Of a DNA stretch of 64,000 nucleotides, positions 50,061-63,144 are shown one piece after another. The position numbers were made by a program, and so were the translations under genes. The notes under the pieces are model-generated. The model did no database searches. It saw only the letters and a program-made list of their open reading frames with translations, and had not been told where the DNA came from. The stretch comes from Mycobacterium sp. PS03-16 (lineage in GTDB: Bacteria > Actinomycetota > Actinomycetes > Mycobacteriales > Mycobacteriaceae): assembly GCF_004570325.1 (NCBI RefSeq), contig NZ_SPQO01000006.1, forward strand, positions 62,001 through 126,000, written 5' to 3'. Positions within the stretch are counted from its first letter, which is position 1. Every line of letters starts with the position of its first letter.

Positions 50061-50548
50061 ACCTCCTCCGCGGGCCGCTTGCGCACCATGGTCTTGCGGG
50101 ACGCGGTGGCGACGACGTCGCCGTGCTGGTTGCGTCCGGTGTGGGCGAAGGTGACGATGCCCTCGGCCGGCCGGCTCCTGGACTCGCGCTTCTCGAGCAC
50201 CTCGGTCTCGGCGTAGAGCGTGTCGCCGTGGAACAGCGGCTTGGGGAAGGCGACCTCACCGAAGCCGAGATTGCCGACGATCGTGCCCTGGGTGAGCTGC
50301 GCGACCGACAGGCCGACCAGCGTCGACAGCGTGAACATCGAATTCACCAACCGCTGGTTGAAGGGCGGCAGCGCATCGGCGAACGCGGCATCGAGGTGCA
50401 ACGCCTGGGTGTTCATGGTGAGCGTGGTGAACAGGACGTTGTCTGCCTCGGTGATGGTGCGGCCGGGCCGGTGCGCGTAGAGCACCCCGGTCTCGAACTC
50501 CTCGAACCACAGCCCCCGCTGGGTGACGATCTTCCTGTGGTCGCTCAC
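50057..50548 (-). CDS. MaoC-like (R)-specific enoyl-CoA hydratase (Rv2499c-like)
   Basis: 163 residues of hotdog fold. The hydratase-2-type segment begins [25 protein letters not shown] (about residues 29-53), with Asp and His as catalytic residues, and ends [14 protein letters not shown]. It likely hydrates an unsaturated CoA ester in the leucine/itaconate route beside CitE. GTG start at 50548, GTGA overlap with fadE19. Confidence 0.9.
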   Translation of the reverse strand: MSDHRKIVTQRGLWFEEFETGVLYAHRPGRTITEADNVLFTTLTMNTQALHLDAAFADALPPFNQRLVNSMFTLSTLVGLSVAQLTQGTIVGNLGFGEVAFPKPLFHGDTLYAETEVLEKRESRSRPAEGIVTFAHTGRNQHGDVVATASRKTMVRKRPAEEV

Positions 50549-51710
50549 AGGCCGGCCTGGCGCGCGATCAGCATCAACTGCACCTCGGTGGTGCCCTCGC
50601 CGATCTCGAGGATCTTGCTGTCGCGGTAGTGGCGGGCGACCGTGAATTCGTTCATGAAGCCGTATCCGCCGAAGATCTGGGTGGCGTCGCGGGCGTTGTC
50701 CATCGCGGCCTCGCTCGCCACCAGCTTGGCGATCGCGGCCTGCTTCTTGAACGGCTTACCGGAGAGCATCAACGCGGCGGCGTCGTAGTACGCGGTGCGG
50801 GCGGTGTGCGCCCGGGCCTCCATCCGCGCGATCTTGAACGCGATGGCCTGGTTGCTTCCGATGGTGCGGCCGAACGCCTCACGCTCCTTGGCATACCGCA
50901 CGCTCTCGTCCACGCAGCCCTGCGCGGCGCCGACCGACAGCGCGGCGATCGCGATGCGGCCCTCGTCGAGGATCTGCAGGAAGTTGGCGTAGCCGCGGCC
51001 GCGTTCGCCGAGCAGGTTCTCCTCGGGCACGCGGACGTCGTCGAAGGACAGTGGGTGGGTGTCCGAGGCGTTCCAGCCGACCTTGTTGTACGCGCGTTCG
51101 GCGGTGAACCCGTCGGTGGGCACCGGGACCAGGATCGACGAGATCTCCTTGCGGCCATCCCGCTCCCCGGTGACGGCGGTGACGGTGACCAACCTGGTGA
51201 TGTCGGTGCCGGAATTGGTGATGAACTGCTTGCTGCCGTTGATCACCCAGTGCCCGTCATCGAGGCGCGCGGTGGTCTTGGTGGCACCGGCGTCGCTGCC
51301 GCCGCCCGGTTCGGTCAGCCCGAACGCCGCCAGCGCCTGCCCACTGGTCAACTGCGGCAACCATTCCCGCTTCTGCGCGTCGTTGCCGAACCGGTAGACC
51401 GGCATCGCGCCGAGGGACACCCCGGCCTCCAGCGTGATCGCCACGCTCTGGTCCACCTTGCCGAGTTCCTCCAGCGCCAGGCACAGCGCGAAGTAATCCC
51501 CGCCCATGCCGCCGTACTCCTCGGGGAACGGCAGCCCGAACAGCCCCATGTCGGCCATCCCGCGCACCACCTCGTACGGGAACGAATGCTCCTCGTCGTG
51601 TTTGGCCGCGACGGGCGCGACGACGCTCTGCGCGAAGTCGCGGACGGTCTTGGCGAGCTGCTCGTAGTGGTCGGGCAGTGTCCCGGTGGATAAGAAGCCG
51701 GAGTAGTCGG

Positions 51711-51714
<4 letters not shown>
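50545..51714 (-). CDS. fadE19: Branched/short-chain acyl-CoA dehydrogenase (FadE19)
   Basis: 389 residues. ACAD signatures are [15 protein letters not shown] (FAD/substrate), QFITNSGTD, and the C-terminal [23 protein letters not shown]. It should oxidise isovaleryl-CoA or related acyl-CoA and pass electrons to ETF. Unlike mammalian isovaleryl-CoA dehydrogenase, where this C-terminal position is Ala, the EGT Glu is kept here, as in medium- and short-branched enzymes. GTG start at 51714, with AAAGGAG upstream inside accA1. Confidence 0.93.
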
Positions 51715-55285
<3,571 letters not shown>

Positions 55286-55294
55286 CGATGGTAT

Positions 55295-55310
55295 GTTAAT
55301 CAGGATTAAC
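55295..55310. promoter_or_regulatory. TetR operator candidate 2 (perfect palindrome)
   Basis: GTTAATCAGGATTAAC has 7-base arms (GTTAATC/GATTAAC) around a 2-base spacer. It lies just upstream of the TetR gene and centres 25 bases from the first copy, a spacing that places the two sites on nearby helix faces. Fits autorepression plus control of the leucine operon. Confidence 0.65.
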
Positions 55311-55345
55311 CATCCGTGTCCACCACCGCACCGGAAGAGCCGCCC

Positions 55346-55975
55346 ATGACGTCGCCCGCTTCGAGACCGGCCGCGAGCACCCGGCGCGGCCAGGCGAAGT
55401 CGGACCGGCGCGCTCAGCTGATCGCCGCCGCCGAACGACTGGTCGCCGAGAGGGGTTACCTCGCCGTGCGCCTCGAGGACATCGGCGCCGCGGTGGGGGT
55501 CAGCGGTCCGGCCATCTACCGGCACTTCCCCAACAAGGAGGCACTGCTGGTGGAACTGCTGGTGGGTATCAGCACCCGCCTGCTGGCCGGCGCGCGCGCC
55601 GTGGTGGACGCCGCCTCCGGGCCGCAGGCCGCACTCGACGGGCTGATCGACTTCCACCTCGACTTCGCGCTGGGTGAGTCCGACCTGATCCGCATCCAGG
55701 ACCGGGATCTCGCGCACCTCCCCGATCCGGCGAAACGTCAAGTCCGCAAGGCGCAGCGGCAGTACGTGGAACTCTGGGTGGCGGTACTGCGGCGGGTGCA
55801 CCGCACGCTGGGCGAGGACGAGGCACGGGTGATGGCGCATGCGGTGTTCGGTCTGCTCAACTCCACACCGCACAGCGTCAAAGGCACCGACAAAGCGGCC
55901 GAGGCCAGCTCGCGCACTGTCCTGCGAAACATGACAGTGGCGGCGCTGACCTCGGCCGGCGGTTCGAGCGGTTAG
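55346..55975 (+). CDS. bkaR: TetR-family repressor of branched-chain keto-acid catabolism (BkaR, Rv2506-like)
   Basis: 209 residues from ATG at 55346, with GGAAGAG seven bases upstream; GTG at 55316 is in frame and would add ten. The N-terminal helix-turn-helix is RGYLAVRLEDIGAAVGVSGP then AIYRHFPNKEALL. The C-terminal helical ligand domain contains IDFHLDFALGESDLIRIQDR. The ortholog was reported as BkaR, a TetR repressor of the divergent bkd-associated operon (from memory), and the same arrangement is present here. Its ligand is probably an acyl-CoA intermediate; not shown. Confidence 0.9.
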   Translation: MTSPASRPAASTRRGQAKSDRRAQLIAAAERLVAERGYLAVRLEDIGAAVGVSGPAIYRHFPNKEALLVELLVGISTRLLAGARAVVDAASGPQAALDGLIDFHLDFALGESDLIRIQDRDLAHLPDPAKRQVRKAQRQYVELWVAVLRRVHRTLGEDEARVMAHAVFGLLNSTPHSVKGTDKAAEASSRTVLRNMTVAALTSAGGSSG

Positions 55976-55978
55976 GCG

Positions 55979-56131
55979 TTAATACCAGACTTTCCGGCCA
56001 CCGACCGCCCGTCCGGTGCTGCCGAGAATCCAGAACACCGCGCCGATGACGATCAGGGCGATACCGATGTACATCAGCGGGGCCCACAGGAAATAGCCCA
56101 GGATCGCGAGGATCACTCCGAGAACAATCAT
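55979..56131 (-). CDS. Small two-helix membrane protein, DUF6131 type
   Basis: 50 residues, below the usual gene-calling cutoff. Two hydrophobic segments (MIVLGVILAILGYFLW and YIGIALIVIGAVFWILG) are followed by the family-like tail GRAVGGRKVWY. The ATG at 56131 forms an ATGA overlap with the stop of the gene upstream, which supports real translation. Such proteins are common in mycobacteria and have no known role. It converges with the TetR gene, 3 bases apart. Confidence 0.8.
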   Translation of the reverse strand: MIVLGVILAILGYFLWAPLMYIGIALIVIGAVFWILGSTGRAVGGRKVWY

Positions 56132-56397
56132 GCTGGCACTCCAATCATCAGTTCACCACCGGGCCCGGGGATTTCGGCCGGACCGCCGGCACTGGGCTCG
56201 GGGACGTTCACGTTGCAATCGACCTTCGGATTGACGCCCATGTAATTGAGCGGACCCGCAACGACGGTCAACGCAACCCGGGCTGCCGTGGCACAGTTGG
56301 CATCCCCGGTCTTGAAATAGTCGCGCTGAAAAGCGGCCACGACGCCGATCAGCAACCAGACGAGCACAATCACGCCGACAATCCCGCGGCCTCTCAT
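56128..56397 (-). CDS. Small membrane-anchored protein of unknown function
   Basis: 89 residues from ATG at 56397. One N-terminal membrane helix (about residues 5-23) with basic start MRGRG, then a periplasmic part with two Cys (DANCATAAR, KVDCNVNV) and a Pro/Gly-rich end. It is coupled to the DUF6131 gene by a 4-base overlap and lies 46 bases after the S9 peptidase gene on the same strand. No family function known to me. Confidence 0.8.
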   Translation of the reverse strand: MRGRGIVGVIVLVWLLIGVVAAFQRDYFKTGDANCATAARVALTVVAGPLNYMGVNPKVDCNVNVPEPSAGGPAEIPGPGGELMIGVPA

Positions 56398-56443
56398 GCC
56401 GTGCCTCCATCCTGTTCGCACCCGTCTGGGCGCGCAGCACGGT

Positions 56444-58384
56444 TTACCCGGCGGACAATTTGTCCAAACCTGACGGCAGCGACGCTGCCACCGCAACGGC
56501 CTGGGCCGGCGCGAAGGCGCTCAGCAGCCACGTCGTCATCGCGTTGACCAGCGCAGTGCGGTTCTCGCGCTTGACGATCTCGTGTCCGTCGTCGTCGAAG
56601 ATCAACAGCTCGACCGTCCGATCCAGCGCGCGCAACGCGTCGAACATTTGCTGCGATTCGCTCGGCGGCACGTTGGTGTCGTTGCCGCCGTGCACCAGCA
56701 GCAGCGGCGCGGTGAGCGCCGACGCCCGCAGCAACGGGGAGAGCCGCTCGAGCAGCTCACGATCGCCGATCGGGTGACCGTACTTGGGATATGCGGCGGT
56801 GGCGATCCACGTCTCGGTGTTGCGGTACCAGGTGTTGAGGTCGCTCATCCCGCAGATGCTGATCCCGGCCGCGAACAACTCGGGGTGGAACGTCAACGCC
56901 GCCTGCGTCAGATAGCCGCCGTACGACCAGCCGCAGCAGGCGATCCGGTCGGCGGGAACGGCCTCGCGGTCGATCAGGTAGTGCACACAGTCCGCGACGT
57001 CGTCGATGGCCGCGAACCGCAACTCCTTGTCGTCGGCGTGCATGAACGCCCGCCCGAAACCGCCCGATCCCCGTACGTTCGGGGTGAACACGGTGATACC
57101 CGCCGCCAGCAGCGCCGGGTAGTACTCGCTGTATCCCGGCCGTGACTGTCCCTCCGGCCCGCCGTGCAGGAAGACCATCGCCCCGACCGGTTCGACCGGT
57201 GCGGGCGGCCGGTAGAGCCAGCCGGTGATCTCCATCCCGTCGCGGGCGATCACCGTCTCCAGCGTCGGGTCGGCGGTCAGCGGCCCCTCGCTGGGCTCGC
57301 GGTCCACGCGCTGCCACTCCCGCGACCGCGGGTCCACCAACTCGACGGTCGGCGGCAGCGAGGGGCTCTCCACGGTCATCGCCACCATGGACCCGCCGGC
57401 GCTGATGCTCAGCTCGGTGGCCACCAGCCCGGGCAGCGGGATCGGCTCGGACAGCGTGTTGTCGGCGTACTCGAGCACCTGAAGTTCACTGCAGCCGTTG
57501 ACATTCCACAGCAGCGCCACTGTCGACAGGTCATCGCTGATGACGAACTCGTCGAGGTCGAACCCCGGCTTCTCGGCGACGACGTGGTATGAGACGCCGT
57601 CCGCGGTGGCGGTCACCTCGATCAGCCGCGCGTGGGTGCCGCCGTTGTCGCTGCGGATCAGCGCGCGGACGAACCCCTCGGTGCTGCCGATCGGGTAGGT
57701 GCTGGCGGGATGGTAGAGCTCGAAGGTCTCGCCGGTGACGCCCGATCGCAGCCGCCGCGGGCTGTGGTCGTCGAGGATGAAGCCCATGTCGGTGGTGGAG
57801 CCCGGATCGTAGGGCAACAGCGCGATTTCGGTGCGCCCGCGCAGCATGATGAGGTCGCGGTAGCCGCGGGGTCCGACGCGGACCAGCGACGCCCCCGCCC
57901 AGGCGTCGACGAGGCGGCCGGCCGTGCGGCGGTCCAACACCAGGGTGTCGCCGTCGGCCGGGTTGATCAGGCACGAACTGCCGACCCCGTCCTCGCCGGT
58001 CAGGATCGCCGCCACCTGGGTGCCGTCCCAGCCGATGAGTTCGGCGCTGCCCTCGGGCTGCCCGTCCGGCCACGAATCGATGCGGTGGGCGTCGCGGTCG
58101 TCGGGATCGGTTGTGACGACCCAGATCTGGAAGCGGTCACTGCCCTCGGGCGCCACCTGGCAGGCCAGCCAGTGCCCGTCGGCCGAGTGCATCACCCGGG
58201 TGACGGGTCCTTCCACCGGGAGCTCCACGTCGCGCGACGAGCTGGCCCGCCACCCCTGCAGGAAGCGCTGCACCGCGCGGGGGAAGCCGCCGTCGTCGAC
58301 GAGGTGGGCGAATGCGGTCGCATCGGGTGACAGCGATGCTCCGTAGTTGGCCCGCACCTGTCGTGTCACGCGTCGATTGTCCAT
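56444..58384 (-). CDS. S9-family prolyl oligopeptidase-like serine peptidase
   Basis: 646 residues from ATG at 58384, preceded by GGAAGGA. An N-terminal beta-propeller (about 1-380) precedes an alpha/beta hydrolase domain. The catalytic Ser is in CCGWSYGGYLTQ (about residue 487), the Asp in HGGNDTNVPPSE (about 575) and the His in DDDGHEIVKRENR (about 610). It probably trims short peptides or acylated peptides in the cytosol; no signal peptide. Acylaminoacyl peptidase is an alternative. Divergent from the Rv2507-like gene. Confidence 0.9.
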   Translation of the reverse strand: MDNRRVTRQVRANYGASLSPDATAFAHLVDDGGFPRAVQRFLQGWRASSSRDVELPVEGPVTRVMHSADGHWLACQVAPEGSDRFQIWVVTTDPDDRDAHRIDSWPDGQPEGSAELIGWDGTQVAAILTGEDGVGSSCLINPADGDTLVLDRRTAGRLVDAWAGASLVRVGPRGYRDLIMLRGRTEIALLPYDPGSTTDMGFILDDHSPRRLRSGVTGETFELYHPASTYPIGSTEGFVRALIRSDNGGTHARLIEVTATADGVSYHVVAEKPGFDLDEFVISDDLSTVALLWNVNGCSELQVLEYADNTLSEPIPLPGLVATELSISAGGSMVAMTVESPSLPPTVELVDPRSREWQRVDREPSEGPLTADPTLETVIARDGMEITGWLYRPPAPVEPVGAMVFLHGGPEGQSRPGYSEYYPALLAAGITVFTPNVRGSGGFGRAFMHADDKELRFAAIDDVADCVHYLIDREAVPADRIACCGWSYGGYLTQAALTFHPELFAAGISICGMSDLNTWYRNTETWIATAAYPKYGHPIGDRELLERLSPLLRASALTAPLLLVHGGNDTNVPPSESQQMFDALRALDRTVELLIFDDDGHEIVKRENRTALVNAMTTWLLSAFAPAQAVAVAASLPSGLDKLSAG

Positions 58385-58498
58385 CGTCTTCCTTCCGGTG
58401 TCCGTCCGGCCTCCCGGCACCGGGTTCATCCGTCCCGCTGCACCAACACCGACCCGGCGCCACGGGTGGCGCAGGTACCCTGCGACCATGAGGTGGGT

Positions 58499-59263
58499 AT
58501 GACCGATTCACCACGTCGCGACGGCACCGGGCCGACCCAGCCGCAGGGCAACAGCTACCAGGGTTGGCCCGATCCGGCCTACGCGAACCAGGCGCCGTAC
58601 GGTCCCCCGTACCAGCCGCCCGCCGCGCCGAATCCCACCGAGCGGCTGTCCCCGTACTACCAGTACGGTTACGACCCCTATGCCACCGGGCAGTACGGAC
58701 CCGGGTATCCGCCCGGTGACCCGCAGCAACCACCGCCCGGCGGGCCGAAGTCACCGATGTGGCTGTGGGTGCTGGCGGGTGCGGTGGTGCTGCTCGTCAT
58801 CGCGCTGGTGATCGCACTGGTGATCGCCAACAGCTCGCGGCAACAGACGGTCGTCGCGCCGGCGCCGTCGATGCCCGAACCGACGTCGACCAGCCAGCGC
58901 CCCGCCACCACGCTGCCCGCACCCACCCCGGTTCTGCCGCTGCCGACGACGTCGCAGCCGGGCACCGCCTCCTCCACCACCACTGCGCCGTCGGGTGCCA
59001 CGGAGTCGGTGACCTACGACGTCTCCGGGGAGGGACGGGTCATCAACATCACCTACACCGACACCGGCGGCGTGCCGCAGACCGAGTTCAACGTGGCCCT
59101 GCCGTGGAGCAAGCAGGTCGAGTTGCCGTCGCCGGCGCGCAGTTCGGCGCGGATCAGCATCATCAACGTCGGCCGCGACGTGACCTGCTCGGTGTCGATC
59201 GACGGCGTCCCGGTCGCCCAGCGCACCGGGTCAGGGCTGACCTTCTGCGTCGGCACGGGTTGA
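58499..59263 (+). CDS. Proline-rich membrane protein (Rv2507-like, MmpS-type layout)
   Basis: 254 residues. The first ~90 residues are Pro/Gly/Tyr/Gln-rich and cytosolic, then one membrane helix (about residues 88-112, MWLWVLAGAVVLLVIALVIAL), a Thr/Pro/Ser-rich linker and a C-terminal MmpS-like beta domain (SVTYDVSGEGRVINITYTDT, then VTCSVSIDGVPVAQRTGSG). Rv2507 matches in place and composition. Start ATG at 58499; ATG 58488 is out of frame. It overlaps the end of the convergent transporter gene by 33 bases. Confidence 0.82.
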   Translation: MTDSPRRDGTGPTQPQGNSYQGWPDPAYANQAPYGPPYQPPAAPNPTERLSPYYQYGYDPYATGQYGPGYPPGDPQQPPPGGPKSPMWLWVLAGAVVLLVIALVIALVIANSSRQQTVVAPAPSMPEPTSTSQRPATTLPAPTPVLPLPTTSQPGTASSTTTAPSGATESVTYDVSGEGRVINITYTDTGGVPQTEFNVALPWSKQVELPSPARSSARISIINVGRDVTCSVSIDGVPVAQRTGSGLTFCVGTG

Positions 59264-60568
59264 TCCCACCCGCGCCTGGTGCGGCACCCGCACCGCGAGC
59301 ATGGCCAGCAGGCCCGCGGCGAGCACCACACAGAGGCCGCCCATCCCCGCGCGGTCGGTGCCGAACAGATCGATGAACATGAAGAACAGCCACGGCGCCA
59401 GAAACGACACCGCGCGGCCGGTCGTGGTGTAGAGCCCGAACGCCACGCCCTCCTTGCCCTCGGCCGACATCCGCAGCATCAGCGTGCGCGCCGAGGACTG
59501 CGTCGGGCCGATGAACAGGCACAGCAGCAGCCCGCACACCCAGAACGCCACCGCGCCGGACAGGTTCAGCAGCGTCAATCCCACCGCGATCATCGAGATC
59601 AGCGACACCACGATCACCGGCTTGGAGCCGACCCGGTCGTCGAGCAGCCCACCGGTGACCGCGCCGACGGCGGCGACCACGCTCGCGCTGACGCCGAACA
59701 GCAGCACGTCGGCATCGGAGATCCCGTACACGTTCACGCCGAGGACCGCACCGAACGCGAACACCCCGGCCAGCCCGTCCCGGAACACCGCGCTGGCCAT
59801 CAGGTAGTAGACGACGTTGCGGTCGCGCCGCCACTCCCCGACGATCTCCGACCACAGCTTCCGGTACGCCCCAGTGATGCCCCTGGGCCGCTCGGCGTCG
59901 GCGAGACCCGGCGGCGGGGCCGGCACCGCGATCAGCAGCGGCAGCGCGAACAGCAGGAACCACGCGGCGGCCAGCAGCATCGCCGCCCGCACGTTCTGCC
60001 CGTCGGCCACCGGCAGACCGAGCAGTCCGCGGGTGTCCCCGTCGCCGTTGATGAAACCCAGGTACACCACCAGCAACAGCAGGACACTGCCGAAGTAGCC
60101 CATCGCCCAGCCCAGCCCGGACACCCGCCCGGAGGTCTGCGGGGTGGACAGCTGCCGCAGCATCGCGTTGTACGGCACGCTGGCCAGGTCGCTGCACGCC
60201 GCGGTGCACGCCAGCAGCACCAGGCCGGGCCACAGGTAGGTGTGGTCGTCGCGGATCAGGCTCATCAGCGAGGTGAAGACCACCGCGGCGCCGGTCAGCA
60301 CCGCCAGCACGACGCGCCGCCGACGCGGCGCCTCCACCCAGATGCCGGTCAGCGGCGCCAGCACCGCCACCAGAAGACCGGCCGCCGTCATCGCCCGGCC
60401 CAGCCAACTGGTCGCCGAGGTGTCACCCGGCAGGTCGTCGCCGACCGCACCGGTCAGGTAGACCGCGAAGACGAAGGTCACGACGATCGCGTTCAGCCCC
60501 GTCGAACCGCAGTCCCACAGCGCCCACGCGACGATTCGGGAACGTCCGGCGCGCGGGGGTGAGGTCAC
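59231..60568 (-). CDS. UMF1-type major facilitator transporter (Rv2508c-like)
   Basis: 445 residues from GTG at 60568, the length I recall for Rv2508c. About 12 membrane segments, starting VAWALWDCGSTGLNAIVVTFVFA, which resembles the UMF1/Atg22-like group, with SDLASVPYNAMLRQLSTPQTSGRVSGLGWAMGYFG in the middle. Substrate unknown; efflux of a metabolite is typical for the group. Divergent from cmrA with 55 bases between; its 3' end overlaps the Rv2507-like gene. Confidence 0.87.
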   Translation of the reverse strand: MTSPPRAGRSRIVAWALWDCGSTGLNAIVVTFVFAVYLTGAVGDDLPGDTSATSWLGRAMTAAGLLVAVLAPLTGIWVEAPRRRRVVLAVLTGAAVVFTSLMSLIRDDHTYLWPGLVLLACTAACSDLASVPYNAMLRQLSTPQTSGRVSGLGWAMGYFGSVLLLLVVYLGFINGDGDTRGLLGLPVADGQNVRAAMLLAAAWFLLFALPLLIAVPAPPPGLADAERPRGITGAYRKLWSEIVGEWRRDRNVVYYLMASAVFRDGLAGVFAFGAVLGVNVYGISDADVLLFGVSASVVAAVGAVTGGLLDDRVGSKPVIVVSLISMIAVGLTLLNLSGAVAFWVCGLLLCLFIGPTQSSARTLMLRMSAEGKEGVAFGLYTTTGRAVSFLAPWLFFMFIDLFGTDRAGMGGLCVVLAAGLLAMLAVRVPHQARVGSTRADAEGQP

Positions 60569-60623
60569 GGTCGCCCACGATATCGGCGGGGGCGCCGACA
60601 GGCCGGACGCTATAGTCCGGCGC

Positions 60624-61430
60624 ATGCCCGTACCCGCCCCACGCCCCAACGCTCGCGCGGTCGTCACCGGCGCATCCCAGAACATCGGCGAGGCGCTGGC
60701 CACCGAACTGGCGGCGCGCGGCCACCACCTGATCATCACGGCGCGCCGCGGCGACGTGCTCGACGCGCTGGCGCAGCGGCTGACCGACCGCTACGGCGTC
60801 ACCGTCGAGGTGCGGTCGGTGGACCTGGCCGACCCGACCGCCCGCACCGCACTCTGCGACGAGCTGGCGTCGCGGGAGATCTCGATACTGTGCGCCAACG
60901 CAGGCACCGCGACGTTCGGCCCGGTGGCCCGGCTGGACCCGGCCGACGAGAAGGCCCAGGTGGCTCTGAATGTGCTCGGTGTGCACGATCTGGTGCTCGC
61001 CGTGCTACCGGGTATGGTGGCCCGCCGCTCCGGGGGCATCCTCATCTCCGGCTCGGCCGCGGGCAACTCGCCCATCCCGAACAACGCCACCTACGCCGCG
61101 ACCAAGGCGTTCGCGAACACCTTCTGCGAATCGCTGCGCGGCGAGCTCAAGGGGGCCGGCGTGCACGTCACGTTGCTGGCGCCGGGCCCGGTGCGCGAGA
61201 CGCTGCCCGACGAACACGAGCAGTCGCTGGTGGAGAAGCTGATCCCCGACTTCCTGTGGATCTCCACCGAGTACACCGCGAAGATCTCGCTGGACGGCCT
61301 GGAGCGCAACAAGATGCGTGTGGTGCCCGGTGTGACGTCCAAGGCGATGTCGGTCGCCAGCGGGTACACCCCGCGCGCGATCGTCACCCCGATCGTCGGC
61401 GCGGTCTACAAGAAGCTGGGCGGCGAGTAA
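60624..61430 (+). CDS. cmrA: 3-oxo-mycolate reductase (short-chain dehydrogenase, CmrA)
   Basis: 268 residues. SDR signatures: VVTGASQNIGEALA (NADPH Rossmann loop, residues ~13-26), LCANAGTATFG, ISGSAAG (Ser) and YAATKAFA (Tyr-x3-Lys). CmrA/Rv2509 reduces the 3-oxo group of newly made mycolate before transfer to trehalose, so it is an envelope-lipid enzyme. The place between Rv2508c and Rv2510c orthologs confirms the assignment. Confidence 0.92.
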   Translation: MPVPAPRPNARAVVTGASQNIGEALATELAARGHHLIITARRGDVLDALAQRLTDRYGVTVEVRSVDLADPTARTALCDELASREISILCANAGTATFGPVARLDPADEKAQVALNVLGVHDLVLAVLPGMVARRSGGILISGSAAGNSPIPNNATYAATKAFANTFCESLRGELKGAGVHVTLLAPGPVRETLPDEHEQSLVEKLIPDFLWISTEYTAKISLDGLERNKMRVVPGVTSKAMSVASGYTPRAIVTPIVGAVYKKLGGE

Positions 61431-61452
61431 GGCTTCTGCGCCGCCGGAATGA

Positions 61453-61471
61453 GGTTCCAGCACACGGAACC
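61453..61471. terminator. Weak hairpin between convergent cmrA and HerA-like genes
   Basis: GGTTCC and GGAACC pair across a 7-base loop in the 75-base gap between two convergent stop codons. Short stem, no T tract. The placement fits a terminator but the structure is weak. Confidence 0.3.
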
Positions 61472-61505
61472 GGCGCTGGGCGGGTGAAAAGTCTGATCTC
61501 GGCGG

Positions 61506-63063
61506 TCAACGACGACGCCGGCGGCGGCCGGTGCCGAAGATGCTGCGGGTGATCTCACGGCCGATGACCGTTCCCGCCGAGCGCATCGCGCTCTTGAACG
61601 CGGGGCTGTCCATCACCTTCTCGAACAGCCCCGGTTCCGGCGGCGTGACGGGGTCCGGCATGGGCGGGAGGTCGTACGGCGACGGCAGCGGCGGCAGTTC
61701 GGCCGGGGCGGGCGGCGGCGCCAGCCGGGCCGCGAGCCGCTCGTAGGCCGACTCCCGGTCCACCGTGCGGCCGTACTCGGCCTGCAGCGGGCTGGCCTGC
61801 GCGGCTGCGGCGATCGCGTCGGGACCGATGGTGTCCATCAACGACCGCGGCGCGCGCATCCGCGTCCACGCCACCGGCGTCGGCACCCCGGTCTCCGACA
61901 GCACGGTCACGACGGCCTCGCCGATGCCCAGCGAAGTCAGCGCCGACTCGAGGTCGTAGACGTCGGTCCTCGGATACGTGCGGACGGTCTTGCGCAGCGC
62001 TTTCTCGTCGTCGGGGGTGAACGCGCGCAACGCGTGCTGCACGCGCGCACCCAGTTGGGACAGCACCTCGTTGGGCACGTCGGTGGGCAACTGGGTGCAG
62101 AAGAACACCCCGACGCCCTTGGACCGGATCAGTTTGACGGTCTGCTCGACCTGCTCGAGGAACGCCTTCGACGCGTCGGTGAACAGCAGGTGGGCCTCGT
62201 CGAAGAAGAACACCAGCTTCGGCTTGTCCAGGTCGCCCACCTCGGGCAGCGTCGTGAACAGGTCGGCGAGCACCCACATCAGGAAGGTGGAGAACATCAC
62301 CGGACGGGCGGCCTGACTGCCCAGTTCTAGCAGCGTGACGATGCCGCGGCCCTGCGCGTCGACCCGCAGCAGGTCCGCGGGTTCGAGCTCAGGTTCACCG
62401 AAGAAGGTGTCGGCGCCCTCGGCCTCCAGATTGACCAGCGCGCGCAGTATCACCCCGGCCGTCGTCGTCGACACCGCACCGAGCGCCGTGCGTTCGGCCT
62501 TGCCCTCGTCGCTGGTGAGGAACGCGATCACCGAGCGCAGGTCCTTGAGGTCCAGCAGGGGTAGACCGTTGCGGTCGGCCCAGTGGAAGATCAACCCGAG
62601 GGTCGACTCCTGGGTTGTTCAGTCCCAGGACCTTCGACAGCAGGATCGGCCCGAAGCTGGTGACCGTCGCGCGTACCGGCACCCCGAGTCCGCCGGTGCC
62701 CAGCGACAGGAACTCGACCGGATAGGCCGTCGGTGCCCACTGGTCGCCGGTGTCGGCGGCGCGCTGGGTGATCTTGTCGCCGGCCTCGCCGGGACGACTG
62801 AGCCCGGACAGGTCACCCTTGACGTCGGCCATGAGCACCGGGACACCGGCCGCGGACAGCTGCTCGGCGAGCACCTGCAGTGACTTGGTCTTCCCCGTCC
62901 CCGTGGCGCCGGCGACCAGGCCGTGCCGGTTCATGGTGGCCAGCGGAATCCTGACCCGGGCCGACGGGTGGGCGACGCCGTCGGCCATCACGGCGCCCAG
63001 GTCGAGGGCCGGGCCGTTCACCGCGTACCCGGCGCCGACCCGCGCCGCGGACTCACTGGTCAT
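61506..63063 (-). pseudogene. HerA-like ATPase gene (DUF853, Rv2510c-like) broken by a frameshift
   Basis: Two frames together make one HerA/DUF853 protein of about 519 residues. The 5' part (63063 to about 62620) has Walker [29 protein letters not shown] and GPILLSKVLGLN. The 3' part (from about 62612) continues QESTLGLIFHWADRNGLPLL, Walker B LVFFFDEAHLLF and the C-terminal [13 protein letters not shown]. The total length is one base over a multiple of three, so two bases are missing (or one added) near 62612-62620. Either a real inactivating mutation or a sequence error. The intact protein in relatives is a putative DNA-translocase ATPase of unknown role. Confidence 0.82.
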
Positions 63064-63144
63064 GGCGCACGACCCTACTGGTCGGCGGCGGCGGCGGAGG
63101 GTGTTGCGGTGCGCGATCCGGCCAGGCGAATAGGGTGGAGCGCT

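Noticed and set aside
61506..62594. A separate 362-residue ATPase gene starting at 62594
   Set aside because: It lacks Walker A and begins mid-domain; the missing part lies directly upstream in another frame, so one frameshifted gene explains both.
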